A stretch of DNA of 64,000 bases from Ziziphus jujuba (taxonomy: Eukaryota; Streptophyta; Magnoliopsida; Rosales; Rhamnaceae): contig NC_083384.1 of NCBI RefSeq assembly GCF_031755915.1, positions 993,501 to 1,057,500 on the forward strand. The letters are read 5' to 3'. Below, piece after piece: positions 31,172 through 42,498 of this stretch; position 1 is the first letter of the stretch; the number at the start of each line of letters is the position of its first letter. A program made the translations under genes and the position numbers. The notes below the pieces were generated by a model. That model searched no databases. It was not told the origin of the DNA and worked only from the letters and a program-made list of their open reading frames with translations.

Positions 31172-32307
31172 TGATGTGATTCCGCCCGAGCCCGCTCAAC
31201 CGATAACCCGCTGGGGTGCTAATCCGTTACGGATGAAGGTGGGACCAATCACTAGAGCACAAGCCAAGAAGTTCAAGGATAACCTTACTGTGCTTATTAA
31301 AAGGATAAATCATAATCAAGAAGGAATGATCATGACCAAGGAACCCAGACCTGTTTTGCTGATACAAGCGCTGGAGACTGGTACGGACCCGGGTGACGGT
31401 TTTGGTACATTTTTGGAGTCCGGGAAGCATGAAATGGTTCCAATGATTTATGGGTTCAATAAATATGCCTAAAAGGTCATGAAATCAAGTTAAAGCAGCC
31501 TCAAATGCAATCAAAAAGGGCTTGTACGGACAGCATCAACAATTTGGCCGAATTTACTGTATTGCTTGCTGGCTTTACTGTATTTTACTGTATTAACCTT
31601 TTCTTATTTTTCCAAGCATGGGCAACGTGTGGGACTTCATATTCAGCTTATTTGGCATCCTAGAAAGCATCTAGAAGCTTATTTGGAGCTCAAAGAGGTC
31701 AAAGATTGATCGAAGTCAACTTGATCAAAAGGCTAGCATTTTTAGTTTCCTAATTTGTTTTTACTTTTTGTTTTAGGAAACTACCATTACGTTTTGGCTT
31801 TTATTTATTTATTTTCTGGACAAATAACTTTAGGAAGGTTTTTATTTTATTCTTTCCATTGTAAATTAATTAATTCCTAATTTAATATAAAGGAATTAAT
31901 TAATCAAACTTAGATTAGGAAAGGAAGTAGAGTTTGGGCCAACCAGGTTTCTTTATGTGTGGTGGCTGGTTTTATTTATGTTCTAGCGTTTTATTTCGTG
32001 GCTTTGTAGCCTATTTAAAGGCTTAGTTGTCAATAAGAAAAAAACTTTGATTTGATTAAGAAAATACTTGTGAGATTAACTATCTCTTTGTTCTTTGAGA
32101 ACACCTAAAACACCATTAGAGAATTGGTTGTTTTAGCTTGACTTATCAATAGGTTTTCCATCCCCTATTGTGGCATCTATATTATACCAAGGTTTCTAAC
32201 CACAGGTTGGTTAGGGGTTGAGGTCAATTCCATTAGAACTTGAACTTAATTAAGATCTGGGCTAATATAATACGGGTTTTGGAGTAGGTCGTCCTAGGTT
32301 CGTATCA
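31172..32307 (+). repeat. Complex C LTR 4 (outer 3' LTR)
   Basis: 1136 bp, TGATGTGATTCC...GTTCGTATCA, followed by the target duplication ATAGC at 32308-32312. Pairs with LTR 1. Confidence 0.93.
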
Positions 32308-32591
32308 ATAGCTATCCTTGGGTTGGATGAATTATCCAAAGAAGATCGCTTAACCATAGTAAGAGCACCAAAAATTAAGCGTTTCCTATCACAACCCTTC
32401 TTCGTAGCAGAAGTATTTACCGATTCACAAGGGAAATATGTTGGTTTAGCAGAAACAATTAGAGGATTTAAATTGATCATTTTTGGTGAATTAGATGGTC
32501 TCCTTGAACAAGCTTTTCATTTGGAAGGTAAAATCAATAAAGATACTGGAAGGCTATGAACTTATAAACGGAGAGCAAATTGAAGAAATGA
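32308..32591 (+). pseudogene. atpB: atpB piece 3 of 3 (C-terminus)
   Basis: C-terminal helical domain of the CF1 beta subunit: [33 protein letters not shown] and [14 protein letters not shown] one-base shift near 32545-32550 and an in-frame TAA a few codons before the end disrupt the tail. The normal plastid overlap of the atpB stop with the atpE start (ATGA, 32588-32591) is still visible. Confidence 0.93.
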
Positions 32592-32761
32592 CCTTAAATC
32601 TTTGTGTACTGACCCCGAAACGAATTGTTTAGGATTCAGAAGTGAAAGAAATATTTTATCTACTAATAGTGGACAAATCGGCCTATTACCAAACCACGCA
32701 CCTATTGCCACAGCTATAGATATCAGTATTATGAGAATACACCTTAATTACCAATGGTTAA
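32588..32761 (+). pseudogene. atpE: atpE piece 1 (N-terminus)
   Basis: Epsilon subunit of plastid ATP synthase, a regulator of CF1 activity. The frame reads [14 protein letters not shown], then TAG where Trp is expected (TGG to TAG), then [18 protein letters not shown] sequence after a frameshift and [20 protein letters not shown] in the next frame. The gene breaks at the duplication GTTAA (32757-32761) and resumes at 34058. Confidence 0.92.
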
Positions 32762-34057
32762 TGATGCGAATCCGCCCGAACCCGTATTCACGAGAATACC
32801 TACAAACTTAATTTAATAGGTGAGTATAGTGTTAGTGCTGCATTTATTATTGCTGATTTAACTCCTTTTGCTGCAGGTGATGATCTTGATTTGAGGATAA
32901 ATCCTTTTCAAGAGGAGGGGAATGATGTGATTCCGCCCGAGCCCGCTCAACCGATAACCCGCTGGGGTGCCGATTCGTTACGGATGAAGGTGGGACCAAT
33001 CACTAGAGCACAAGCCAAGAAGTTCAAGGATAACCTCGCTGTGTTTATTCAAAGGATAAATCATAATCAAGAAGGAATGATCATGACCAAAGAACCAAGA
33101 CCTGTTTTGTTGATACAAGCACTGGAGACTGGTACGGACCCGGGTGACGGTTTTGGTACATTTTTGGTGTCCAGGAAGCATAAAATGGTTCCAATGCTTT
33201 ATGGGTCCAATACATATGCCTAAGAGGTCATGGAATCAAGTTAAAGCAGCCTCAAATGCAATCAAAAAGGGCTTGTACGGACAGGATCAACAATTTGGCC
33301 GAATTTGCTGTATTGCTTGCCGGCTTTACTATATTTTACTGTATTAGCCTTTCTTATTTTTCCAAGTATATGCAACGTGTGGGACTTCATATTCAGCTTA
33401 GTTTTCAACCTAAAAAGCATCTAGAAGCTGATTTGGAGCTCAAAGAGGTCAAAGATTGATCAAAGTAACCTTGATCAAAAGGCTAGCATTTTTAGTTTCC
33501 TAATTTGTTTTTACCTTTTGTTTTAGGAAACTACCATTACTTTTTGGCTTTTATTTATTTATTTTCTGGACAAATAACTTTAGGAAGGTTTTTATTTTAT
33601 TCTTTCCATCGTAAATTAATTAATTCCTAATTTAATATAAAAGAATTAATTAATCAAACTTAGATTAGGAAAGGAAGTATAGTTTCGGCCAACTAGGTTT
33701 CTTTATGTGTGGTGGCCGGTTTTCTTTATGTTCTAGGGTTTTCAAGTTGCCTTTTCAAAGCCTATTTAAAGGCTTCATTATCAATAAGAATTAAGTTTGA
33801 TTTGATTAAGAAAATACTTGTGAGATTAATTATCTCTTTGTTCTTTGAGAACACCTAAAACACCATTACAGAATTGGTTGTTTTAGCTTGACTTATCAAT
33901 AGGTTTTCCATCCCCTATTGTGGCGTCTACATTATACCAAGGTTTCTAACCATAGGTTGGTTAGGGGTTGACGTCTATTCCATTAGAACTTGAACTTAAT
34001 TGAGATCCAGGCTAATATAATACGGGTTTAGGAGCAGGTCGTCCTAGGTTCGTATCA
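32762..34057 (+). mobile_element. Collapsed gypsy copy in atpE: LTR stub, internal tail, full LTR
   Basis: Flanked by the duplication GTTAA (32757-32761 and 34058-34062). The left LTR is only about 24 bp (TGATGCGAATCCGCCCGAACC), then jumps at about 32786 into the last 137 bp of the internal region (codons for YKLNL, SVSAAFIIADLTPFAAG), a polypurine tract at 32909-32922 and a full LTR (32923-34057). Ordinary LTR-LTR recombination would leave one clean solo LTR, so this is a deletion of about 5 kb with one end inside the 5' LTR. Confidence 0.9.
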
Positions 34058-34285
34058 GTTAACGATGGCTCTGATGGGTAGTTTTACTAGGATAGGCAAT
34101 AATGAGATCACTGTTTTAGTAAATGACACGGAGAAGGGTAGTGACATGGATCCATAGGAAGCTCAACAAACTTTTGAAATAGTAGTAGCTAACTTGAGTA
34201 AAGTTAAAGGCAAGAGAAAAACAATTGAAGCAAATCTCGCTCTTAGATGAGCTAGGACACGAGTAGAGGCTATTAGAAGTTCTAT
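34058..34285 (+). pseudogene. atpE: atpE piece 2 (C-terminus)
   Basis: Continues atp[33 protein letters not shown], then a [23 protein letters not shown], a TGA where CGA (Arg) is normal, then ARTRVEAIRS. The normal stop is lost and the frame runs on. The right limit is approximate. Confidence 0.9.
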
Positions 34286-34495
34286 GTATGCACCTTATTT
34301 TGTTTGCTTCTACCGGTTGAAAATGAATAAAAATAAAATATGATCAAGTATAATCGACTTCTAGTGAAACAAAAAAATATTTAATTCAAAACTAAATGGA
34401 TAAATAGATTAGGATGAAAAAGATACAAAATCAATAAAAGAGCATGAGCAGAAAAATGTATTAGAGACTATTCACGTTGGTATCGAATAAGTTCT
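34286..34495. other. Plastid atpE-trnM spacer
   Basis: AT-rich non-coding spacer in plastome order. Nothing else recognised. Confidence 0.7.
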
Positions 34496-34567
34496 ACCTA
34501 CAATTGGATTTGAACCAATGACTCCCGCCGTATGAAAGCAATACTCTAACCACTGAGTTAAGTAGGT
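34496..34567 (-). tRNA. trnM-CAU: trnM-CAU (elongator Met), plastid-derived
   Basis: The minus strand folds as plastid trnM: ACCTAC acceptor start, CTCAGTGGTTAGAG D-arm, CTTTCATACGG anticodon arm with CAU, and GGTTCAAATCC T-arm. The acceptor 3' strand reads GTAGGT. Opposite to atpE, as in plastomes. Nearly intact but in a dead nuclear context. Confidence 0.93.
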
Positions 34568-34708
34568 CATTTATCATCATAAAGAGAAACAAGTGTGACC
34601 TATCACATTGATAGATTATCAAAGGAATATTGTTTATAAGTAATACCAATCAAATGAATCAAAGAGGTATGATGTTGGATCATGTAATATTCATCTTGAT
34701 AAGAAATT

Positions 34709-35835
34709 TGATACGAACCTAGGACGACCTAGACTAAACCCATATTATATTAGTCCGGATCTAATTATGTTCAAGTTCTAATGGTCACCTTGACCCCTAA
34801 CCAACCTATGATTAGAAACCTTGGTATAATGAAGATGCCACAATAGGTGATGGATATCCTATTGATAAGTCAAACTAAAGCAGTCATTCACTAATGGCGT
34901 TTTAGGTGTTCAAAAGAACAAAGAGAAATTCAATTTCACAAAATAAATTCTGAATATTATTAATGGTGTGTTCTTCCTAAAAACAAGCCCTTTACAGGCA
35001 GAGAGAAAACAAAATAAAACCCTAAAAATAAAAGGGAAAACCAGCCAATAGGATTAGGAAACTAGCATGGCCAAATTTTCTCTCTCCTTTCCTAAACTAA
35101 TTTTGATTAATTAAGTCCTTTCTTTTGAATTAGGAATTAATTAATTTACAATTAGAATAATAAAATAAAAAATTTCTTAAACTTATTTATCCAGCAAATA
35201 AATAAATAAAAACCAAAAGTAAAGGTAATTTCCTAAAACAAAAAGTAGAAATAAAATTAGAAAACTAAAATACTATCTTTTTGACTAAGTTGACTTTGAC
35301 CAACCTTTGACCAATTTAAGCTCCAAATCAACTTCCATATGCTTTGTAGTATGCCAAATAAGCTGATCATAAAGTCCCACATGTTGCCTTTGCTTGGAGG
35401 AAATAGAAAAATCCAACTCAACAAAATACAGTAAAGTCAGTGGGTAATACAGCAAAACCGGCCAAATTGTCATGTTGTGCACACAGCCCCTTTTTGGATG
35501 CCTTTGAAGCTGCCTTGACTTGATTCCATGACCTCTTAGACATATTTATGGAATACATGAAGCATTGGAACCATTTCATGCTGCCCGGACTCCATAAATG
35601 CACTAAAACTGCTACCCAAGTCCATATCGGCTTCCACCACTTGTATGCTCAAAACAGGTCTTGGATCTTCGGGTATGAACAAGCACCTTTGAGTATGAAT
35701 TAATCCCTGGATAAAGGCAGCAAGGTTGTCCCTAAACTCATAGCTTAAGGCCTAGTGATCAGCTTGGTCTTCATCCTTATCGAGTCAGCACCCTAGAGGG
35801 TTGTCAGTTGTGCGGGCACGGGCAGATTCGCATCA
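34709..35835 (-). repeat. 3' LTR of element E
   Basis: 1127 bp, TGATACGAACC...GATTCGCATCA, clearly diverged from the B/C/D LTRs but of the same family. Next to the polypurine tract. Confidence 0.9.
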
Positions 35836-35874
35836 TTCCCCTCCTCTTGAAAAGGATTTGCCCTCAAATATAAA

Positions 35875-36757
35875 TCATAACATACAGAAAAAAGAAGAAA
35901 AATCAGCAACATTAAATGTAGCACTAACATTATACTCACCCGGCAAATCAAGTTTGTAAGCATTGTCATTTATCCGCTCCAAAACTTGAAAAGGTCTATC
36001 TCCACGCCGCATAAGCTTGGACTTCATTTGCTCGAGAAACCTCTCCTTTCTTAGGTGCAACCAAATCCAAATCTCCAGTTCAAAGAAAACTTGTTTTCGG
36101 CCTTGATTAGCGTTCCTTGCATATTGCTCGGTCCTCCTCTCAATATTTGCCTTAGTCTTTTCATGAATTTGCTTCACAAAATCAGCTTTTTGTTTTCCAT
36201 CTAGGTTAGCACGTTCACTTAAAGATAAAGGTGTTAAATCTAATGGAGTCAAAGGATTAAACCCATACAAAATTTCAAAGAGTAAATTTAGTTGCTGAAT
36301 GCAAAGATCTATTATAAGAAAATTCAACATGTAGTAAACATTCCTCCCAAGTTCCTAAATTTCTAGTAATTAATGCTCTCAACAATGTAGACAAAGTTCT
36401 ATTCACTATTTTGGTTTGTCCATCAGTTTGTGGATGACAAGTAGTTGAAAATAAAAGCTTAGTACCTAAATTAGCCCACAAAGTTTTCCAAAAATAACTT
36501 AATAACTTAGCATCCCTATCCAAAACAATAGTCCTAGGCATTCCATGCAATCTCACAATTTTTTTGAAAAATAAATTAGCAACATTATATGCATCATCAG
36601 TTTTATTACATGCAATAAAATGTGCGATCTTAGAAAATCTATCTATAACAAAAAAAATTGAATCCTTACTGTCCTTGACCTAGGAAAACTAAGAATAAAA
36701 TCCATAGACAAATCTACCCAAGGATAAGAAGGAGTCGGCAAAAATTTGGCAAAACTA
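35875..36757 (-). pseudogene. Element E integrase region
   Basis: In two overlapping frames (36275-36556 and 35875-36330) plus degraded upstream codons. Core motifs are [20 protein letters not shown] (second catalytic Asp) and [16 protein letters not shown] (region of the catalytic Glu, here Lys-Ile-Val-Asn). The C-terminus has [18 protein letters not shown] and [20 protein letters not shown], the GPF/Y-type tail of Ty3/gypsy integrases. The segment [20 protein letters not shown] is the normal context of the integrase piece found scrambled in the B/C/D copies. Frameshifts near 36275-36330 make it non-functional. Confidence 0.88.
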
Positions 36758-37575
36758 GTTAAGGTGCATTACATAATTTTTCTTTCAACAAATTAAAAGA
36801 TTTTTCTTGTACTTCCCCCCATTTAAAGCCAACATTCTTCTTTACAACTTCATTCAAAGGTGGTGCGATGGTGCCAAAGTCCTTGACAAATCTTCGATAG
36901 AAACTTGCCAAACCATGAAAGCTCCTCATTTGCATGATAGATGTTGGTGTCGGCCACTCCTTGATTGCTTGAACTTTAGATTGATCAACTTTGATTCCTG
37001 CCGCATTTACTATAAATCCTAGAAAAACAAGCTCATCTTTGCAAAAGTCATACTTTTTCATGTTAGCAAACAATCTTTCTTTCTTAAGAATATTGAAAAC
37101 TTGCCTAAGATGTTCTACATGCTCATTTAAGTTTCGACTATACACTAAAATATCATCAAAGTACACATGCAAGCACCATGCAATTCATCAAGCATATCAT
37201 CTAAACTAGGAATTGGATGTCTATATTTGATGGTGATATTATTTATAGCCCTACAATTGACACACATTCTCCAAGAACCATCTTTTTTAGGCACTAATAA
37301 AACAGGAACAACACATAGACTCATACTCTCATGAATGTACCCTTTATCAAGCAGCTCACTTACCTACCTTTGTAGCTCCTTTGTTTCTTCGGGATTAGTT
37401 CTATATGTAGGTCTATTTGGTATGGAAGCCCCTGGAACAAAGTAAATTTAATGTTCAATCCCTTTAATAGGTGGTAATCCATTTGGAGTTCCATCCGGAA
37501 AGACATCTCCAAAATCTTGCAAACGAGAAAGAATTGAACTTGGCAATTCCAGTTCTTCAAAGTTAGCTTGATCAT
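36758..37575 (-). pseudogene. Element E reverse transcriptase region, internally deleted
   Basis: Covers the RT start (GLPPIKGIEH region, then a segment with [20 protein letters not shown] and LDELHGAC). It then jumps directly to [20 protein letters not shown] near 37165, so about 90 residues of the fingers and palm are missing. The YFDD active-site box is present. Downstream are RLFANMKKYDFCKDELVFLG and MRSFHGLASFYRRFVKDFG (thumb and connection). The frame ends at FNLLKEKLCNAP (36759), where RNase H and the integrase zinc finger are deleted. The FANMKKYDFCKDELVFLGF stretch is the normal context of the RT piece embedded in B, C and D. Confidence 0.9.
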
Positions 37576-38500
37576 TAAAATAATTATCTTTATAAATCAT
37601 GATCGGCAATGGTTTCTTACTGAAGATAGCTTTGTTAACATCCCTAAAACTTAAATAAAAATTTTTATTTTTCCTTTCTTTTCTTTCTTTTCCTTTCTCT
37701 CTCTCGGCCACTACACACCTTTCCTTTCCCTTGGGTTTCTCACTATGGCTCTCGGGTTTCTCTATTTTTCTCACTCCACTTTTAGATTTCTCATGGTTTT
37801 CCCTCTAAGTTTGTGTTTTATAATGCTTATCTTGGACAGCAAGCTTGGACTTACCTTCTTGGATGGTTTTGAAGCTGTTGGTGCCATACTAGCTTTGTCC
37901 TTGAGTTTTTTGGCCTCCCTTCTTCGTTGTATTTGTAATTGGTCTCTATACACTTCCTTGGGAGTCAATGGCTCATTTAAATCTAAAAGCAATACAATTC
38001 TCTCGACCATAATGAATAGCATCTTTATCAAATTGCCATGGTCTACCTAATAGAATATATCCGGCATGCATAGGCGCAACATCACACAAAACAACATCCA
38101 CATACTTATCTATGCTAAATTTTACCTTGGCTTGTTTATTCACTTTCATCTCACCACTATCATTAAGCCATTGTAACCTATAAGGTTTGGGACGTTTAAT
38201 TGTTGCTAAGCCTAATTTATCAACCACAATGTTACTAATTACATTTGTACAACTCCCACTATCAATTATCATACTACAAAATTTACCTTGGATTTCACAT
38301 CGGGTGTGGAAGATGTTTTCCCTTTGAACTTGATCCTCATCCTTGTATACAGCAAGTACTCTCGTGGAAACGAAGTTTAATTCAGCATTGGGTGCATGGA
38401 GTGTCTCGGCTTCATCTTCAAGTTCTTCCTTTCCTTGTTTGGTCTCACACTCACTTTCTTCACTTTCCGATTCTAGCTCACCATTAACCTTTAACACCAT
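37576..38500 (-). pseudogene. Element E protease and single linker
   Basis: The frame at 37973-38500 is the aspartic protease with IIDSGSCTNVISN and AGYILLGRPWQFD. It shifts frame into the linker (37448-37774) with FYLSFRDVNKAIFSKKPLP, YNDNYFNDQ-like sequence and LQDFGDVFPDGTPNGLPP. Only one linker copy is present, against two in the non-autonomous copies; it resembles their second copy (FYLSF.DVNK) more than the first. Confidence 0.88.
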
Positions 38501-39683
38501 GATTCTTTTATTCGGGCATTGGCTAGCAATGTGTCCTCATCCCTGGCACTTGAAACAAATAATTTCTCTTGATCTGAAGGTTTAGGATCAGATTTTACCT
38601 CATTCTTTAGTGCTTGGACAGATTCGGTTCTAGCCTCTCTCTTCAATCGATTTGAACTTTCTTCTCCAACTTTCGGCTTTGGCTTGTTTTCAAAGGTAGG
38701 ATTATTTCTCCAGCCACTTGGATTTGATCTTCTTCTATTGGAAACAACTCCAAACTATGAGCCTACACCCCTTCTCTCGAATTGATGCTCTAATTTAATA
38801 GCCACATGCAACATCTCCTCCAATTCCACAAATTGTTGCAATTCTAGTTGATTGGCTATCTGGCAATTCTAGTTGATTGGCTATCTGGCAATCCACCAAG
38901 AAACCTTGCCATGGTTGCTTCTCTATCTTGATTCATGCTTAACCTCATCACAAGCATCTCCATCTCCTGGTAATAATCCTCCATGGACCTACTTCCTTGA
39001 AATAAATATTGAAGCTTTTGATGCAGCAACCTATGATAGTGTGATGGTACAAATCGCTTCCTTGTGGCTCCTTTCATTTGTTACCATGTAGTGATCAATT
39101 CGTCACCTACTCTCCTTTGAGTGTTTTGTTCATTAGTCCACCATTGGAGTGCATAATGTCCAAACTCCATTGCTGCCAATTTAACTTTCTTGGCCTCCGA
39201 ATAGTTGTGACAATCAAAAATCATCTCCATTCACTCCTCCCATTCCAAGTACGCCTCCAAGTCACGTTTTCCCATGAAAGGTGGTATGTTTACCTTGATG
39301 TTGCCAAGATTATCATCTACCTCCTCTCTCCTATGCCTCCCATGGCCTAGCCTCTCTTGGACAGCAAGTGTTTCATCCATTCCTTCTTTGAAATCATCTC
39401 CAAAATTTTCCTCTTGAAACTCCTCTCTAGGTCGCCCACAGCCTCCTCTACCTCCATGGAACTCTTGCCTCAATTTTGGTCCACCATGAGATGTTTCTAT
39501 TCTATCCATCATTTGATTTATGTTGTCAACTTGAGCATTCATCCGCTATAGTCACTCCAAAACAGCCCTCATGTCCGTTTGGCCGCTACTCCCTGTAGCT
39601 CGGGAATCACCATGCAATCCGATGGATTCTTCTTCATTCATTCTTGGTGGTGGATCTCCTTTTCTTAACCTTGAATCTTCCAT
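38501..39683 (-). pseudogene. Element E gag
   Basis: Begins at the conserved ATG (39683, minus; EDSRLRKGDPPPR) and runs to the zinc knuckle near 38515-38560, which reads CFKCQG-HIASQC with a change at the sixth position. The core is recognisable (VNIPPFMGKRDLEAYLEWEE; RKRFVPSHYHRLLHQKLQ). A local 23-bp duplication (CTGGCAATTCTAGTTGATTGG) occurs near 38840-38890. Several stops and frameshifts. Confidence 0.86.
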
Positions 39684-40699
39684 GTTAGTATAAATAATGC
39701 AAAATAAAATAAATTATCACCAAAAATCACTCCCTCACGTGTTTCACTCAATCAAGGCCTCAACACTCATATTTTCACACTAGTTTCGGCTTTTACCCTT
39801 TTTTAAACTCACACACTCTTGCCTTTTTCCACTCAAAGAATTATCTCAAAGTTCTAATTAAAATAACCACAAAACAGCAACTAGATCACGAATATTTTTA
39901 ATTAAACTTATCAACAAAACAATAGTAAAAATCAAGTAATATCGAATGAATTTAAAATACCTAAATTTTGGCTTTTCTAGGCAAAATGAGGCAAATTACA
40001 TGAAAATTTTGGAATCAATAAAAACTGGACTAGATGGTAAGAAATTAAAGGTTCAAGAATAAAAATTTAGAAAAGGAATTTCAAACTCGAATAAGAATCA
40101 ATTCGAACAAAATTAAAGAATAGTGTTGGTTGTTGTTCTTGTAATTCTAGTTTTGTATCAATTCCTTTAACTAGTTTTAATCCAAATAAATTTGAGCACC
40201 CAAAATTCAAATATCCAGCAACAAAAATAATTCTCCAGAAACTCCAAATATTAAATTAATAATCAACAAAACAGCAGCTCCAAGAAATTTCCAGCAACAA
40301 ATTTCAACACCAAATTCAATGAACCGAATTTTTCTTTTTATTTGGCTTTTTCCTTCTTCTCCTTTTTTTTTTTTTAACTCACAGAACATAAGACAACCGC
40401 AGTAGCAAGAATCAACTTCAATATTACAATTCCAACACCAAACAATCACCAAACCTATGACCTCCCAAACAAAATACAAATTGTCCATTTTTTTTTTTTG
40501 TTCGACATTTCTTTCCTTTCTCTTTTCTTTTTTTTAATATATGAAAGCAAATATTGAAGACTAAAGCCGCAAATAAAAGTCAACAACAAACTAAATTTCC
40601 AAGAAAATGAAGAAACAACCTTAACCTAATGCTAAAATTGCAGATTAACACAAAAATGAAGAAACCAAATAAAGATAAGTCAAACCTGAACAAAGTTCA
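39684..40699 (-). other. Leader of element E
   Basis: About 1.0 kb AT-rich untranslated leader. T-runs are near 40362-40376, 40488-40500 and 40526-40535. No coding sequence recognised. Confidence 0.7.
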
Positions 40700-40711
40700 G
40701 CTCTGATACCA
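40700..40711 (-). other. Primer-binding site of element E (tRNA-iMet)
   Basis: Minus strand TGGTATCAGAGC, two bases from the 5' LTR at 40714. Confidence 0.92.
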
Positions 40712-40713
40712 AA

Positions 40714-41843
40714 TGATACGAACCTAGGACAACCTGCACCTAAACCTGTATTATATTAGCCTAGATCTAATTATGTTCAAGTTCTAATGGTCACCTTGAC
40801 CCCTAACCAATCTGCGACCATAAATCTTAGCATAATGAAGATGCCACAATAGGTGACGGATATCCTATTGGTAAGTTAAACTAGAACACTCATTCACTAA
40901 TGGTGTTTTAGGTGTTCAAAAGAACAAAGAGAATTTCAATCTCACAAAATAAATTCTGAATATTATTAATGGTGTGTTCTTCCTCAGAAACAATCCCTTT
41001 TATAGGCTAAGAGAAAACAAAATAAAACCCTAAAAACAAAAGGGAAAACCAGCAGATAGGATTAGGAAACTAGCATGGCCGAATTTTCTCTCTCCTTTCC
41101 TAAACTAGTTTTGATTAATTAATTCTTTTATTTTGAACTAGGAATTAATTAATTTACAATGAGAATAATAAAATAATAACTTTTCTAAACTTATTTTTCC
41201 AGAAAATACATAAATAAAAACCAAATGTAAAGGTAATTTCCCAAAACAAAAAGTAGAAATCAAATTAGGAAACTAAAATACTATCTCTTTTACTAACTTG
41301 ACTTTAACAAATCTTTGACCAACATAGGCTCCAAATTAGCTCCCATATGCTTTGTAGGATGCCAAATAAGCTGATCCTAAGGTACCACACATTGCCCTTG
41401 ATTGGAGGAAAAAGAAAAAGCCAACTCAATAAAATACAGTAAAGCAGCGGGTAATACAGTAAAACCGGCCAAATTGTCATGTTGTGTGCACAGCCCCTTT
41501 TTGGATGCCTTTGAAGCTTCCTTGAATTGGTTCCATGACCTCTTATACATATGTATTGAATCCATGAAGCATTGGAACCATTTCATGCTGCCCAGACTCC
41601 ATAAATGCACCAAAATCGCTACCCGTGTCCGTATCAACTTCCACCACTTGTATGCTCAAAACAAGTCTTGGATCTTCGAGTATGGACAAGCCCTCTTGAG
41701 TATGAGTTACTCCCTGGATAAAGGCAGCAAATTTTTCCCTCAATCTCTTAGCTTGAGTCCTAGTGATCGACTCAGTTTTCATCCGTATCAGATCAGAACC
41801 CAAGAGGATTGTCAGTTGTGTGGGCACGGGCCAATTTGCATCT
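40714..41843 (-). repeat. 5' LTR of element E
   Basis: 1130 bp, starts TGATACGAACC; the terminal CATCA is mutated to CATCT. Target duplication AAATT follows. Confidence 0.9.
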
Positions 41844-41880
41844 AAATTATCTACATGATAAAATATGTATCACAAGCATA

Positions 41881-42498
41881 AAGGCTACAGCTTAGTTAGG
41901 TAGAGCACTTTGTTTACATGCACGCCAATGTTTTTCAGAGGAGTCCATCATGGAATCAAAAGATTTGATCTTATTGAAAAATGGATGTCTTTTAGAGCTT
42001 TGGTCCGATTCGGATTCGAGCACCCATGTAGGCGCCAATATAGAACCCATCATTAAGTTGAGATAGTGATAAGGTGAATACCCTATTTATTCAATGCTAG
42101 GCATAATGAGTATAAGGACCTAAAAAAAAAATTATCTTTTCGTTCTATCTTACGAACTTTACGGTGTATGAAGTTTCATATTTGATTCAAACGGGGTGAT
42201 AGAGACCCCATTAACTTAATTTGATCAAGGCCAGAAGTAGACCTATGTCAGAATAAACCTTCTTTGAAACACTTTGGTAGTGCTCCAGGATTGGAATTCA
42301 CATAATGAATCAGGGCACATGGAGCCATCTTTTTATCTTTCTGTCGTTCAAAAAATATGGTAGACTAACCGATTAACGAAAGAGTCCAATGCACAAAAAT
42401 GCATGTTGGGTCTTTGAAACAGTTCAAATTATTTTGATAATAATAAGTTTGATTTGTTTTACTAAGAAGGTCTACGGTTCGAGTCCGTATAGCCCTAT
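41881..42498 (+). pseudogene. trnV-UAC: trnV-UAC with group II intron, plastid-derived
   Basis: 5' exon at about 41881-41919 (GGCTACAGCTTAGTTAGG, then TTGTTTACATG with anticodon UAC) and 3' exon at about 42467-42498 (AAGGTCTACGGTTCGAGTCC). The intervening 550 bp is the plastid intron. Substitutions in the acceptor (AAGGCTA for AGGGCTA) and anticodon stem (CACTTTGTTTACATG) weaken pairing. Confidence 0.9.

Larger units (their letters stand above)
14067..32307 (+). mobile_element. Complex C: recombinant array of gypsy elements, LTR-int-LTR-int-LTR-int-LTR
   Basis: An 18.2-kb block inserted in atpB with the duplication ATAGC on both sides (14062-14066 and 32308-32312), so its outer LTRs come from one insertion. 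It contains LTRs at 14067-15204, 19224-24950 (split by a copia element), 28978-30113 and 31172-32307, two full internal regions (15205-19223 and 24951-28977, both about 4.02 kb) and a partial one (30114-31171). The outer parts belong to a subfamily with ...AQPITRWGANPLRMKVGPIT at the LTR start, the central unit to one with ...[15 protein letters not shown]. The second LTR is a hybrid of the two. Nesting followed by unequal LTR recombination explains the layout. Confidence 0.88.
34709..41843 (-). mobile_element. Ty3/gypsy element E: older, more complete relative with RT and IN regions
   Basis: 7.1-kb minus-strand element in the plastid trnM-trnV spacer, flanked by AAATT (34704-34708 and 41844-41848). 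LTRs at 34709-35835 (3') and 40714-41843 (5', whose final A is now T). Polypurine tract at 35836-35849, primer-binding site at 40700-40711. It has Gag, protease, part of RT with the YFDD box, integrase core and C-terminus in normal order. The RT palm start and all of RNase H are deleted. The two LTRs differ at many sites, so it is older than B, C or D. It lacks the scrambled remnant, which makes it the local reference for the ancestral domain order. Confidence 0.92.

Noticed and set aside
32762..34057. Ordinary solo LTR
   Set aside because: A 24-bp LTR stub and 137 bp of internal sequence with a PPT precede the full LTR, so it is a deleted element rather than an LTR-LTR recombinant.
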